Below, one piece after another: positions 45,499 through 54,641 of a stretch of DNA of 64,000 nucleotides. Each line of letters begins with the position of its first letter. Positions within the stretch are counted from its first letter, which is position 1. The notes under the pieces were generated by a model. It saw only the letters and a program-made list of their open reading frames with translations, was not told the origin of the DNA and searched no databases. The DNA lies in NCBI RefSeq assembly GCF_039645995.1, contig NZ_CP147920.1:1-64000 (forward strand), written 5' to 3'. The stretch comes from Sulfurimonas sp. HSL3-1 (lineage in GTDB: Bacteria > Campylobacterota > Campylobacteria > Campylobacterales > Sulfurimonadaceae). Position numbers and translations under genes: made by a program.

Positions 45499-45936
45499 TC
45501 AATGTCCGTGTTTTTCGGTGCCGAACGTTGCCTTCAGTCCGGCGATCAGCGCTGTTTTTTCCTCCGGAGTGAGTCGCGCCTCTGGGTGGGTCGGCAGGTA
45601 GACGAGCGGTGGCATCTCATTCTCTTCGACCTCTTCCGCGGCTTCATCGCCGTCGTTTTTCTTCTGCACGCCCCAGAGGGAGACGTTGAAATGTTCACGC
45701 CCCTCTTCAACATCGTGGGCGACGAGCCAGGAGACGGGGGCGACGTGGCTGTACCAGGGCCAGACGGTTTCATTGGAGTGGCAGTCGGCACAGGCGCGCT
45801 TAAAGAGCGTGCGGGTCTGCGGCGTGTCCCACGCCGGTTCGGCCACAACCGGAGGATTAGTATGGTCGTGGCCGAAGGGAATGATCTGGATGGCCGTGAC
45901 GAAAGCCAGGGCACCGATAAGCAGTTCCGTTTTCAT
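45499..45936 (-). CDS. Haem-binding domain protein (c-type, CxxCH)
   Basis: The 145-residue protein has an N-terminal membrane anchor or signal segment (about 3-21) and a single haem c motif in FKRACADCHSNET. It belongs to the periplasmic haem-binding-domain type. The conserved WPWYSHVAPVSWL follows the motif. It begins 12 bases after the RND pump gene on the same strand. An ATG two codons earlier is also possible. An electron-transfer or sensing role linked to the pump is inference. Confidence 0.82.
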   Translation of the reverse strand: MKTELLIGALAFVTAIQIIPFGHDHTNPPVVAEPAWDTPQTRTLFKRACADCHSNETVWPWYSHVAPVSWLVAHDVEEGREHFNVSLWGVQKKNDGDEAAEEVEENEMPPLVYLPTHPEARLTPEEKTALIAGLKATFGTEKHGH

Positions 45937-45948
45937 CAACATTCCTTT

Positions 45949-48900
45949 TCACACAGTATATTGTAACTCTTTCTTCGCTTCGATCCGCCGGTAGAGGATC
46001 GGCAGGATGATCAGGGTAAGCAGGGTCGAGCTGATTAGCCCGGTGATCACAACGACGGCGAGGGGCTTCTGGATTTCCGAACCGGGACCGGTGGCAAAGA
46101 GCATCGGCACCAGCCCGAAGGCGGCGATGAGCGCCGTCATCAGGACCGGGCGAAGGCGCCGTCTGGCCCCCTCGATCACCGCGTTCTCCAGGGGCATCGT
46201 TTTGATCAGTTCGTTGAAATAGCTGACCATAACGACCCCGTTGAGTACGGCGATCCCCAGCAGGGCGATAAAGCCGACCGATGCCGGGACGGAGAGGTAG
46301 TGGCCGCTCGCCATCAGTCCCGCGATCCCCCCTGTCAACGCCAAAGGGATCATCGCGAAGACGGCCGCGGCCTGCCGCAGGGAGCGGAAGGTGAAGAAGA
46401 GGATCATAAAGATCACCGCCAGGGCGATGGGCACGACGACGGAGAGGCGCGCCATGGTGCGCTGCTGGTTTTTGAACTCCCCGCCGTACTCGAGGCGGTA
46501 CCCTGCCGGGAGGGCCACCTCCTGCTCGATTTTCGCGGCGATCGACGCCACGTAGGTCGTGAGGTCTGTCCCGCTGACGTTGGTCTGGATGGAGACGAAG
46601 CGCTGGGCTCCCTCGTGCTTGATCTCGACGCTCCCCTCCGTGCGCTCAATGTGCGCGATATTGGAGAAGGCGATGCGCTCGCCCGCCGGGGTCGTGAGGT
46701 AGATCGACGAGAGCGGCAGGTCGTTTTGCGCGTAATCGCCGCGGATGAGGATGGAGAACTGCTTCATCCCTTCGTAGATCTTGCCCGCCTCGGCGCCCAT
46801 CACGGCGATGGCGAGGATCTGCGCCGCTTCGTCAAGGTTGAGGCCGTACTTGGTGAGCTGTTTCTTGTCGAACACGACCTGTTGGTAGCTGACCCCCTCG
46901 TTCTGGCGCATGTAGACGTCCTCGCTCCCCTCGGTCGATTTCAGAAGGTCGGCGATATTCGTCCCCAGGGTGTTGAGGGTCTCGATGTCGTCGCCGAAGA
47001 GCTTGACGACGACGTCGCCGCGCGCACCGGTGAGCATCTCGGAGGTGCGCATCTCGATGGGCTGGGTGAAGCCGTACTCGATCCCGGTGATCCCTTCAAG
47101 CACCGTGCGCATCTGCGCGCGGAGCCAGTCGGTGTCGGGTTTACGCCACTCGGACTTGGGATGCAGCACGAGGAAGGTATCGGTGTCGTTTAGCCCCATG
47201 GGGTCGAGTCCGATTTCGTCCGAGCCGCTGCGGGAGATGATGGATTTGATCTCGGGCACCGCGGCCATGAGCTGCTGCTGGATCTGGGTGTTGAGCATGA
47301 TCCCCGCCGGGATATTGATGGCGGGGTCGGACTCGACACCGATGACGATATTGCCTTCGTCCATCGTCGGCATAAAGGTCTTGCCGACGCTGCCGAACAT
47401 GTAAACGGAGAGCGGCACGAGCAGCACCAGCAGGAGGTAGATCGGTTTTTCGAACCGGAAGGCGCGGATGAGCGTCGGGATGTAGATCTCCTCGAGCTTG
47501 CGCACGAGCCAGGTCGGTTCGTCGTGGGCCTTTTTGATGCTCATCCCGGCAATGACGGGGATGAGGTAGAGGGCGAAGAGGATGGAGGAGGCGAGGGTAA
47601 AGACGATGCTCAGCGCCACCGGGGCGAAGAGTTTGCCCTCGAGCCCCTGCAGCATCAGCAGCGGCGAGAAGATCGTGATAATGATGACGACGCCCGAGAC
47701 GATGGGGAGGCTCACCTCTTTGGCCGCCAAGTAGATAAGGCGGCTGCGCGGTTCATGGGCGTATTTGGGGTGCCCCAGCCAGGCGACGATGTTTTCGACC
47801 ATAACGACGGCGGAGTCGACGATCATCCCGATGGCGATGGCGATCCCGCCGAGGCTCATCAGGTTGGCGCTGATGCCGAAGAGGTGCATCAGGATGAAGG
47901 CGCTCAGAATCGCCATCGGCAGGATCAGCGCAACCGTGAGCGCGGAGATGATGTCGCCGAGCATCAGCAGCAGGATGACGATGATGAGCACGACGGCTTC
48001 CATCAGTGCCTTTTGGACGGTGTTGACGGCTTTGCCGACGAGATCGCTGCGGTCATAGAAGACGTCCAGCTTCGTGCCCTCGGGCAGGTTCTTTTCCAGG
48101 GCGGCCAGGCGCGTTTTGACGGCGGACACGGTGCGGGAGGCGTCGGCGCCTTTGAGGCCGAGCACGAGCCCTTCGACCGCTTCGCCTTTGCCATTCTTGG
48201 TGACGTAACCGTATCGGGTGACGGCCCCGACGCTGACATCGGCGACGTCGCCGACGTAGACGGTGCTGCCCTCGCGCTGGGCGAGGACGAGCTCTCGGAT
48301 GCTTTCGATGCCGGTCTGTTTCCCCAGCACGCGGACGATCATCGCTTCGTCGCCCTGCTCGATCCGTCCGGCGCCGTAGTTGGCGTTGTTGCGTTCGATC
48401 ACCTCGATGAGTTGGGAGACGGGGATGCCGTAGGCGGAGAGGCGGGCAAAATCGGGCTTGACGATGAAGCTTTTCACGAGGCCGCCCAGCGCATTGACGT
48501 CGGCGACGCCGGGAACGCTGCGCAGGGCCGGACGGATCGTCCAGTCAAGCAGGGTACGCTTCTCCATCAGGCTGAGGGTCTCGGACTCGATCGTGAACAT
48601 CAGGATCTCGCCCAGCGGAGTTGTAATGGGGGCGATGCCCCCGCCGATGTTCTCGGGAAGCTCCTTCTTGACGGCCGTAAAACGCTGGTAGACGCGGTCG
48701 CGGGCCCAGTAGAGGTCGGTCCCCTCCTCAAAGTCGATCGTGATGTCGGCCAGCGCGTACTTGGAGATGGAGCGGACCATCGTCTGGTGGGGGATGCCCT
48801 GCATCTCCAGTTCGACGGGGATGGTGATCTGCTGCTCCACTTCGCTCGGGGTCATGCCCGGGGCCTTGATGATGATCTTCACCTGGGTCGAGGAGACGTC

Positions 48901-49020
48901 GGGGAAGGCGTCGATGACGAGCTTCCCGTAGGAGAGCACACCGTAGACGGCGACGGCGGCGGCCAGCAGGAGGATGATGATGCGCTGCGAGAGCGCGAAA
49001 CGCAGCAACGCGTCCATCAT
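45949..49020 (-). CDS. Heavy-metal RND efflux permease (CusA/CzcA family)
   Basis: The inner-membrane proton/metal antiporter of a tripartite pump. The 1023-residue protein has the twofold RND layout with twelve membrane helices and two large periplasmic loops. The proton-relay helix reads GIAIAIGMIVDSAVVMVEN, closer to CusA (GIAIAIGAMVDAAIV) than to CzcA. The metal (Cu+/Ag+ or a divalent ion) cannot be settled by eye. The start overlaps the membrane-fusion gene by four bases (ATGA). It is the core of a TolC-MFP-RND operon. Confidence 0.92.
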   Translation of the reverse strand: MMDALLRFALSQRIIILLLAAAVAVYGVLSYGKLVIDAFPDVSSTQVKIIIKAPGMTPSEVEQQITIPVELEMQGIPHQTMVRSISKYALADITIDFEEGTDLYWARDRVYQRFTAVKKELPENIGGGIAPITTPLGEILMFTIESETLSLMEKRTLLDWTIRPALRSVPGVADVNALGGLVKSFIVKPDFARLSAYGIPVSQLIEVIERNNANYGAGRIEQGDEAMIVRVLGKQTGIESIRELVLAQREGSTVYVGDVADVSVGAVTRYGYVTKNGKGEAVEGLVLGLKGADASRTVSAVKTRLAALEKNLPEGTKLDVFYDRSDLVGKAVNTVQKALMEAVVLIIVILLLMLGDIISALTVALILPMAILSAFILMHLFGISANLMSLGGIAIAIGMIVDSAVVMVENIVAWLGHPKYAHEPRSRLIYLAAKEVSLPIVSGVVIIITIFSPLLMLQGLEGKLFAPVALSIVFTLASSILFALYLIPVIAGMSIKKAHDEPTWLVRKLEEIYIPTLIRAFRFEKPIYLLLVLLVPLSVYMFGSVGKTFMPTMDEGNIVIGVESDPAINIPAGIMLNTQIQQQLMAAVPEIKSIISRSGSDEIGLDPMGLNDTDTFLVLHPKSEWRKPDTDWLRAQMRTVLEGITGIEYGFTQPIEMRTSEMLTGARGDVVVKLFGDDIETLNTLGTNIADLLKSTEGSEDVYMRQNEGVSYQQVVFDKKQLTKYGLNLDEAAQILAIAVMGAEAGKIYEGMKQFSILIRGDYAQNDLPLSSIYLTTPAGERIAFSNIAHIERTEGSVEIKHEGAQRFVSIQTNVSGTDLTTYVASIAAKIEQEVALPAGYRLEYGGEFKNQQRTMARLSVVVPIALAVIFMILFFTFRSLRQAAAVFAMIPLALTGGIAGLMASGHYLSVPASVGFIALLGIAVLNGVVMVSYFNELIKTMPLENAVIEGARRRLRPVLMTALIAAFGLVPMLFATGPGSEIQKPLAVVVITGLISSTLLTLIILPILYRRIEAKKELQYTV

Positions 49021-50063
49021 TCACCCCCGGCGGCGGCGCTGCGCAGCGCCAGCACGGAGGAGGCGGCAACGCGGTCCTCCGCGCTCAAAGCGCCGGTGAC
49101 GTAGCAGAACCCCTCGCGGCGCGAAAGCACGGTGACGGCGAGCGGTTCGAAGCCGTCACTGCGCTTGGCGAAGACGACGCTGCGTCCGTCGAGCTCGGTA
49201 ACGGAAGCGGCCGGCACTTTCCACGCCTTCGCGGTGCGCGAGAGCGCGATGTTCATACTGGCGCCGCCCCGTTCGCCGCATTCGTCGCCCTCGTGAAGGT
49301 CGATGGTGCGGGTCTGCGAGACGGGGTCGATCTGCGGCGCCTTGGCGAAGACCGTGAAGTGCTTGCCGTCGGCGCTCAGCTTCTCCCCCAGGGCGAGGGT
49401 ATCGGCGGTCTCCCACGGCATGTCGATCTCGAAGTGGCACTCCGTCGTGTCGATAAGCTGCGCCAGGACGGCGCCTTCGGCAACGTAACCGCCCTTTTGC
49501 GCGTTCATCGAGGCGATGCTTCCCGTCGCCGGGGCGGAAATGGTCAGGACCGGGTCGGGCTTGTGCTGCGCGGCAATGCGCTTGAGCTGCGAAGGTGTCA
49601 GGCCGTAGGCGAGCAGGACGTCGCGCTGGAAAGCGGCAGAGGCGTCGAGTTTCTGACGACGGTTGCGGCTCTCGGTCAGCTGCTTGGAGGCGACGACCCC
49701 TTTGCTCGCCAGCGGCTCGAGGCGTTTGACCTCTTTGTCGTAGTACTCCAGCTCCAGCAGGGTCGCGATGTACTCAGACTGCATATCAAGGAGTTTCGGG
49801 CTTTTGAGCGTAAAAAGCGTCTGCCCTTTTTTCACATGGGCAAAGGGTTTGACGGCGACGCGGGTCACGAACCCGTCGGTGTTGGCGCTGACGGTAAAGC
49901 GGGATGCGGGCGGATAGGTGTAGGTGCCGAGGTAGTTGCCGAGGGGGAGCTGTTCCTGGGCTTTGGGCGCGCTCAGGGCTACCTGCAGAGTGCCGGGGTC
50001 GATCCGGTCGGCCGCGGCGAGCGGCAGCATGAGGGTGAAGAGTATGGGCATAATGTATTTCAT
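49017..50063 (-). CDS. RND efflux periplasmic adaptor (membrane fusion protein)
   Basis: The adaptor links the RND pump to the outer-membrane channel. The 348-residue protein has a signal peptide (about 1-17) and the HlyD-type layout: lipoyl-like half LGTYTYPPASRFTVSAN, a long coiled-coil hairpin (about 100-170, with LLDMQSEYIATLLELEYY), and a beta-barrel. No His/Met-rich metal-binding extension is obvious. It overlaps TolC-type gene by four bases upstream (AAGGATAAAAA precedes its ATG) and the RND gene downstream. Confidence 0.9.
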   Translation of the reverse strand: MKYIMPILFTLMLPLAAADRIDPGTLQVALSAPKAQEQLPLGNYLGTYTYPPASRFTVSANTDGFVTRVAVKPFAHVKKGQTLFTLKSPKLLDMQSEYIATLLELEYYDKEVKRLEPLASKGVVASKQLTESRNRRQKLDASAAFQRDVLLAYGLTPSQLKRIAAQHKPDPVLTISAPATGSIASMNAQKGGYVAEGAVLAQLIDTTECHFEIDMPWETADTLALGEKLSADGKHFTVFAKAPQIDPVSQTRTIDLHEGDECGERGGASMNIALSRTAKAWKVPAASVTELDGRSVVFAKRSDGFEPLAVTVLSRREGFCYVTGALSAEDRVAASSVLALRSAAAGGE

Positions 50064-51247
50064 TTTTTATCCTTGGTAGCGGGGGTGATGCCGAGATCGG
50101 CAAAGAGGCCTGCTTCGGCCTTCAGCGCATTCGCGCGGAGCTGGACCCCCTCCATGAGCAGGGCGAAGAGCATCTTCTGGCTGTCGATGTATTCGAGGTA
50201 GCTCGCCTCGGAGCCCATAAAGCGCTCCTCCAGCAAAACGGTCGTCTCGTATGCCTCGGGGATCATCTCGTCGTTCAGCCGTTTCAGGTTCTGCTGCCGG
50301 GTCTGCTGGGCCGCGTTAAACGCGGCGACCCGTGCGGCGAGCTCGCTGCGCATGGCGCGCAGTTCGGCGCCGGCGGCGAGGGCGTCGCGGTGGGCGGCCT
50401 CGCGGTCGTTGGCGCGGCGGCTTCCCAGGCCGAGGGGGAGGGAGACGTGGAGGTTGGCGCGCTGAACGTCCATCTCGTCGTCATAGCCCGCGGCGAGCGT
50501 TACCTCCTGCAGCCAGCTGTTGCGATAGGAAGCGAGGGCTTTCGCACTGCCGTGGCGGTTTTCGAGCTGCCGCAGCAGCGGGGCGTCGGCGAGCAGGGTC
50601 TCCGGGGGGAGGGCGATGGTGTCGGGGAGGTCGTGGCACAGCAGGCTCTCGGCTTCCGTCTGCGCCGTGGAGCTCAGGAGGCGGAAGCTCTCTTCGTAGC
50701 GGCTGTTGAGGTCGTCGATCTGCAGGGTCAGGGTTTCGACGTTCAGCCGGCTGCGCAGCCAGGCGCTGCGGTCGAACTCGCCCCCTTCCATCCCGGTGCG
50801 GATCAGTGTCTCCATCTGCACACCGCGGGTTTTGGCGTCTTCGAGCAGCCAGAGCTCCTCTTGGAGGGTGCAGGCATCGATATAGTAGGCATAGACGCGG
50901 TTTTGCAGGCGTGCCGTTTCAAGTGCGGCGGTCATCTCGCTGCCGGTGCCGAAGAGCCGTTCCAGTCTGCCGGTATCGGCGGTGCGGAAAGGTTTTTCAA
51001 CGCTGACGTGGTACTCCATGGCATTTTTTGACATGGACTTGGCGTCGGCATAGCCCGCCTGCGCGTTGAGGGCGGGACCGTCGGTCAGGAGTTCGCTGCG
51101 CCGCTGCAGGCTGTTCGCCTGCGCGGCGAACTGCCGCGCCTTCGCTGCGTCGGAGTGCGCGGCGGCATCGAGGAACTCCTGCAGTGAGACCGGGGCCGCC
51201 GAGAGCGACACGGCGGCACAGAGGGCCAGAAGTCGTAGGGGTGTCAT
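50060..51247 (-). CDS. TolC-family outer membrane channel
   Basis: The outer-membrane tunnel of the tripartite pump. The 395-residue protein has a signal peptide (about 1-19) and two repeats of the TolC helical fold, rich in Ala, Glu and Arg. AAAGGTAAC precedes the ATG. It is the first gene of the pump operon, 75 bases downstream of the small secreted protein gene. Its position and size match CusC/CzcC-type channels, though similarity to either cannot be ranked by eye. Confidence 0.87.
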   Translation of the reverse strand: MTPLRLLALCAAVSLSAAPVSLQEFLDAAAHSDAAKARQFAAQANSLQRRSELLTDGPALNAQAGYADAKSMSKNAMEYHVSVEKPFRTADTGRLERLFGTGSEMTAALETARLQNRVYAYYIDACTLQEELWLLEDAKTRGVQMETLIRTGMEGGEFDRSAWLRSRLNVETLTLQIDDLNSRYEESFRLLSSTAQTEAESLLCHDLPDTIALPPETLLADAPLLRQLENRHGSAKALASYRNSWLQEVTLAAGYDDEMDVQRANLHVSLPLGLGSRRANDREAAHRDALAAGAELRAMRSELAARVAAFNAAQQTRQQNLKRLNDEMIPEAYETTVLLEERFMGSEASYLEYIDSQKMLFALLMEGVQLRANALKAEAGLFADLGITPATKDKK

Positions 51248-51322
51248 TTATGTTACCTTTTATGTGGGCCGGCACAAGAGGGTGCGTGCCCATGGGAATT
51301 TTAAAGTGTGTCGGAAAAAAAG

Positions 51323-51628
51323 TTAGGCTAAAGGGGGCTTGGAGGGGACGGGTGAAATATAGGAGTGGAGCTGCTGCGCTGCGGTGTGGCTCCGGAGGGC
51401 AACGGGCCGGTCGGCGGCGGGAAGGGGCGATGCCTCCGGGATGCTCATCAGGGAGTGGATGTGTTCGTGGATCTTGGTGGGCAGATCAAGCGCGCCGGTG
51501 CTGCTTTGCGCGAGGCAAAGTTCGTATTGGGTGTCGGTATCCACATCCGCCATGACGTAGTCGTGGACCACGAAGAAGGAGAAGGCCGACAGCAGAACCG
51601 AGAGCAGGAGCTGGCGCAGTGTTTTCAT
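51323..51628 (-). CDS. Small secreted protein with His-rich motif, 101 aa
   Basis: The 101-residue product has an N-terminal signal or anchor (KTLRQLLLSVLLSAFSFFVV), one cysteine (YELCLAQ), and the histidine cluster KIHEHIHSLMS, followed by a proline-rich tail. The His cluster could bind metal, which would fit its place ahead of the metal-efflux operon. The frame is open from 51766, but the ATG at 51628 gives a sensible signal peptide. There is no strong ribosome binding site. No family is recognised. Confidence 0.6.
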   Translation of the reverse strand: MKTLRQLLLSVLLSAFSFFVVHDYVMADVDTDTQYELCLAQSSTGALDLPTKIHEHIHSLMSIPEASPLPAADRPVALRSHTAAQQLHSYISPVPSKPPLA

Positions 51629-51690
51629 TTCGCAGGATTCTAGCCAAACAAGCCTGTCCAAAACTGAAGATTCGCACTTAGGCAAAATCT

Positions 51691-52956
51691 TTAGGCCCCG
51701 CCTCCACCGCGGGTATCGGGGTACGCTTCGGGCGTTTTGCAGAAGGTCTCGCCGAGCACGCAGCACCCTTCCGATACGCCGAGCACTTTGAGGGCGCCGT
51801 CAAAGGCCCAGTAGTGGTTGTAGCTGCCTTTGCGCAGGGTGGTAAAGGTCGCGGCAAGGTCATCGGCCTCCGCCGCCGCTGCCAGAGCGATATTGACATT
51901 AAGGTCATTGACGTCGGTGACTTCGACCATGCAGCCCGTCTCCAGGGCGTCCCGGTCGCTTTGCACACCCTTGGCGTAGAGTTCGTCATAGAGGGATTGG
52001 ACAGCGGCGTTGGGGAAGATGCCTGAACCGTAGGCCTGCAGCTCTTCCGCGCTGTAGTGCGCATGCTCGCCGTCGATATCGGTGATATTGATGTCGTAGG
52101 CCTGCAGCAGGCTTGCGATAGCGGCCTGGTGCTGGCTCTCGGACATCATTGCGATATTGTAGAACTCCCTGTGCGGCCATTCCGCGTGCAAAGCGAGGTA
52201 GAGCTCTTTGGCCATCTTCTCCTCGTTCCACATAAACGCCAGCGTCCCTCTGAGGGTACTGTTGAGCTCGGAGAGCAGCGGCGTGCCGTCACCTTCGCCA
52301 AGCTGTCGGTTCATCGCGTCGGCTTCGGCCTGGGTCATCGTCTGCAGCCCGAGCTCGTTTCTGACGAGGTAGCGTTCGCGCTTCGTGGCGTTGAACTCTC
52401 CTGAGCCGTACTCTCCGATCCGCGCGGCGATCTGCGCTTGCAGGCTCTGCATGATTTTCAGCGTCAGGGTGGAGGGGTCGCTGACGTTGTGCTCGACACA
52501 GTATTTGTAGAGCTCGTCGCTGATGGCGGCAATGGTGCTGTCGCCGGAGGGCGTCGCATTGTAAAGGCGCGTTTCGCTCAGGTTGAAATCGTTCTGCAGC
52601 ATTGTCGCGATCTGAGCCTTGTGCGCCAGGGAGGAGACGAGGGTGAGGGCGAGTCCCTGCGGCGTCTGCAGTTTCAGTTCCGGCGCGGGGAGGTCGCCGG
52701 CGTCGATCATGCCGTTGCGGTTGATGTCGATGACACCCCCCAGGCTGGTGACGGGGTAGACCGGATCATTGGCGAAGCGATAGCGGCCGCCTGAGAGCAT
52801 CGTCGCCTGTTGTCCCGAGGCATCGGTGACAAGCGCGTAGAGCATCGGGCCGCGTTCGGCGGTGACCTCGGTCGCGCTGCCGCCGCTGGCGCTGCCGCAG
52901 CCGCCGAGCCAGAGGGCCGCGGCTCCGGCGCAAAAAGCATAAACGAGGGGTTTCAT
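51691..52956 (-). CDS. DUF2202 lipoprotein (ferritin-like domain)
   Basis: The 421-residue precursor has a lipobox (LGGC, about residue 20), so it is probably an outer-membrane lipoprotein. The middle contains an EF-hand-like DINRNGMIDAGD. The C-terminal half is a DUF2202 ferritin-like helical domain with the metal-binding-type pairs WNEEKMAKELYLAL and SESQHQAAI. It ends in a cysteine-containing tail (SEGCCVLGETFC) and a glycine run. ATG 52956, with AAGGA upstream, is used rather than the TTG two codons earlier. Metal binding is inferred from the fold. Confidence 0.82.
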   Translation of the reverse strand: MKPLVYAFCAGAAALWLGGCGSASGGSATEVTAERGPMLYALVTDASGQQATMLSGGRYRFANDPVYPVTSLGGVIDINRNGMIDAGDLPAPELKLQTPQGLALTLVSSLAHKAQIATMLQNDFNLSETRLYNATPSGDSTIAAISDELYKYCVEHNVSDPSTLTLKIMQSLQAQIAARIGEYGSGEFNATKRERYLVRNELGLQTMTQAEADAMNRQLGEGDGTPLLSELNSTLRGTLAFMWNEEKMAKELYLALHAEWPHREFYNIAMMSESQHQAAIASLLQAYDINITDIDGEHAHYSAEELQAYGSGIFPNAAVQSLYDELYAKGVQSDRDALETGCMVEVTDVNDLNVNIALAAAAEADDLAATFTTLRKGSYNHYWAFDGALKVLGVSEGCCVLGETFCKTPEAYPDTRGGGGA

Positions 52957-53028
52957 GTGCAATCCTTGGAAGCTGAAATCGTCGTGCCAGTGTACGCAAA
53001 GAGTGTTAGGGGTGTGTTAGACAGCGCC

Positions 53029-53823
53029 TCAGCGCGCCGTCTCCCAGGCCACGAAGGCCCAGTTGAAAGGGCGGGGGTGCCGGTTGGTTTTGGAGACGAC
53101 CTTGTCGTAGTAGTGGTGCGCCTTCTCCTCCTCGTCGCCGGTGAGGCTGCCGAGGCTCCAGCGCAGGGAGGTGACGAAGGCCTCGGCGCTGCCGCTGTTG
53201 ATGCTGCCCTGTTCGGTCTCGATGTAGTCGATGCGCGGCAGCAGCCCTTTTTGGTAGAGGATCAGCGGAATATACCAGAAATCGGGCTTCGGGGTGATCT
53301 GCCTGCCGATGAACTCGAGGATCTCCAGATCGACGTAGCTGCCGCCGGCCTTGTAGGTGAGGTAGCAGGCCTTTGCGGCGTGGCGCGTCATTTTTGAGAG
53401 GGCAGTTTCGATGTCGCTGACTTCCAGGCTGCGCGACGCGACGGCGATGTCAGCCTCGGGCAGCGCGCTCCAGTCATCTTCCCAGCTCAGTTGGTACGTC
53501 TCGATGTTGGTGATCCCTTCGCGTTCGGCGTAGAGGCGCAGCTGTTCGAGCATCTGTTCGGCGTAGTCAACGGCGATGACCTTCTTGACCTTTTTGGCCA
53601 GGGCGAGGGCCAGGGTGCCCGGGCCGCAGCCGATATCGAGTACGACGTCGTCGGGGTCCAGTTCCATCTTGGAGAGGAAGGTGTCGACGTAGGGGCTGTT
53701 GACCATGCGCGGCGCCATGTCCGCGGCCTTGGCGTTCCATTCGTCCGCACTTTTGCCTTTGAAGTCGGTAGCGAGTTTGTGGGCCTTGTACATCCCGGCG
53801 AAATCGATGGGGTCTAAAAACAT
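53029..53823 (-). CDS. Class I SAM-dependent methyltransferase
   Basis: The 264-residue protein has the SAM-binding motif VLDIGCGPGTLALALA (about residues 60-75) and VIAVDYAEQML, followed by an unusual C-terminal half. The N-terminus FLDPIDFAGMYKAHKLA is not the plain Rossmann start. AAGGAG precedes the ATG. It is the last gene of the TonB-uptake operon, two bases after the binding-protein gene. The methylated molecule is unknown, but its genomic partners suggest the transported ligand or a chelator. Confidence 0.82.
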   Translation of the reverse strand: MFLDPIDFAGMYKAHKLATDFKGKSADEWNAKAADMAPRMVNSPYVDTFLSKMELDPDDVVLDIGCGPGTLALALAKKVKKVIAVDYAEQMLEQLRLYAEREGITNIETYQLSWEDDWSALPEADIAVASRSLEVSDIETALSKMTRHAAKACYLTYKAGGSYVDLEILEFIGRQITPKPDFWYIPLILYQKGLLPRIDYIETEQGSINSGSAEAFVTSLRWSLGSLTGDEEEKAHHYYDKVVSKTNRHPRPFNWAFVAWETAR

Positions 53824-53825
53824 GG

Positions 53826-54641
53826 TTAACTCCTTGGTTGGGGGGTGATGGGGTAAAAAACCGGGTAGCCCGGGTGGCCGTCGATGCGGAAATCCTTCAC
53901 GATGTCCTGCGCCTGCGGCGACGTCAGAAAACGCAGCAGGGCCTTGGCACGGGCGTGACGGGCGGCGCCAAGCTGCCCTTCGCTGCCGATGGCCGCCAGG
54001 TAGGGGCGCATAAGGGCGGGGTCGTCAAAATAGAAGCCCAGGATCTGCGGGTGGTGCTGTTTTTGCATCAAAAAGGGGATGACGCCGTAAAGCGTATACC
54101 CCTTCATCTCCGCCGTTTCACGGAGGAAGCCGCGTTTGGCGGGGGTAAAACGGAGCTGCCCCGGCGGCATGCGCCACCCCTGTTTCGTGCGCAGCGCGTT
54201 GAACACTTCGAAGGTGCCGCCGCTCGCATGGAGGAGGAAGGGGGCCTCCGAGGCACCGAGCTTCGCCAGCGCCTCTTGCAGGTTCCTGGCACCGGTGAGC
54301 CCGGCGGGGTCGCTGCGGTGGCCCAGGAGCATCTGCGCGTTGCGCGTCCAGGGGGTGAGCCGCTCGAAGAGGCCGTCCGCGGCGAGGTCGGTGATGGTGT
54401 CGCTGGCGTGCATCGTCACCAGGTCGACGGCGTGTTCCCTGCAATAGGCATCAAGCTCCGATTTTGGGCCGCTGACGACGACGTTGACAGGGATGCCATG
54501 GGCGGCCTCAAAGGCGGCGGCGACCTGTTGCCACATGCCGCTCATGGTCATCCCGCCGATAACGGCGACGCGCAGCGGTGGCGCCGGTTCCGCGTGAAGG
54601 AGTCCCGCCGAAAGCAGCAGCATAATGAAGAGGCGGCGCAT
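53826..54641 (-). CDS. Periplasmic substrate-binding protein (ModA/TupA-like)
   Basis: The 271-residue precursor has a signal peptide (about 1-17, ending LHAE) and the type II periplasmic-binding fold (RVAVIGGMTMSGMWQQVAAAFEA, then the oxyanion-style SGPKSELDAYCREHAVDL). This resembles tungstate, molybdate and phosphate-type binding proteins. The ligand cannot be read from sequence. Its ATG overlaps the stop of the TonB receptor gene. No permease or ATPase gene follows it. Confidence 0.78.
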   Translation of the reverse strand: MRRLFIMLLLSAGLLHAEPAPPLRVAVIGGMTMSGMWQQVAAAFEAAHGIPVNVVVSGPKSELDAYCREHAVDLVTMHASDTITDLAADGLFERLTPWTRNAQMLLGHRSDPAGLTGARNLQEALAKLGASEAPFLLHASGGTFEVFNALRTKQGWRMPPGQLRFTPAKRGFLRETAEMKGYTLYGVIPFLMQKQHHPQILGFYFDDPALMRPYLAAIGSEGQLGAARHARAKALLRFLTSPQAQDIVKDFRIDGHPGYPVFYPITPQPRS

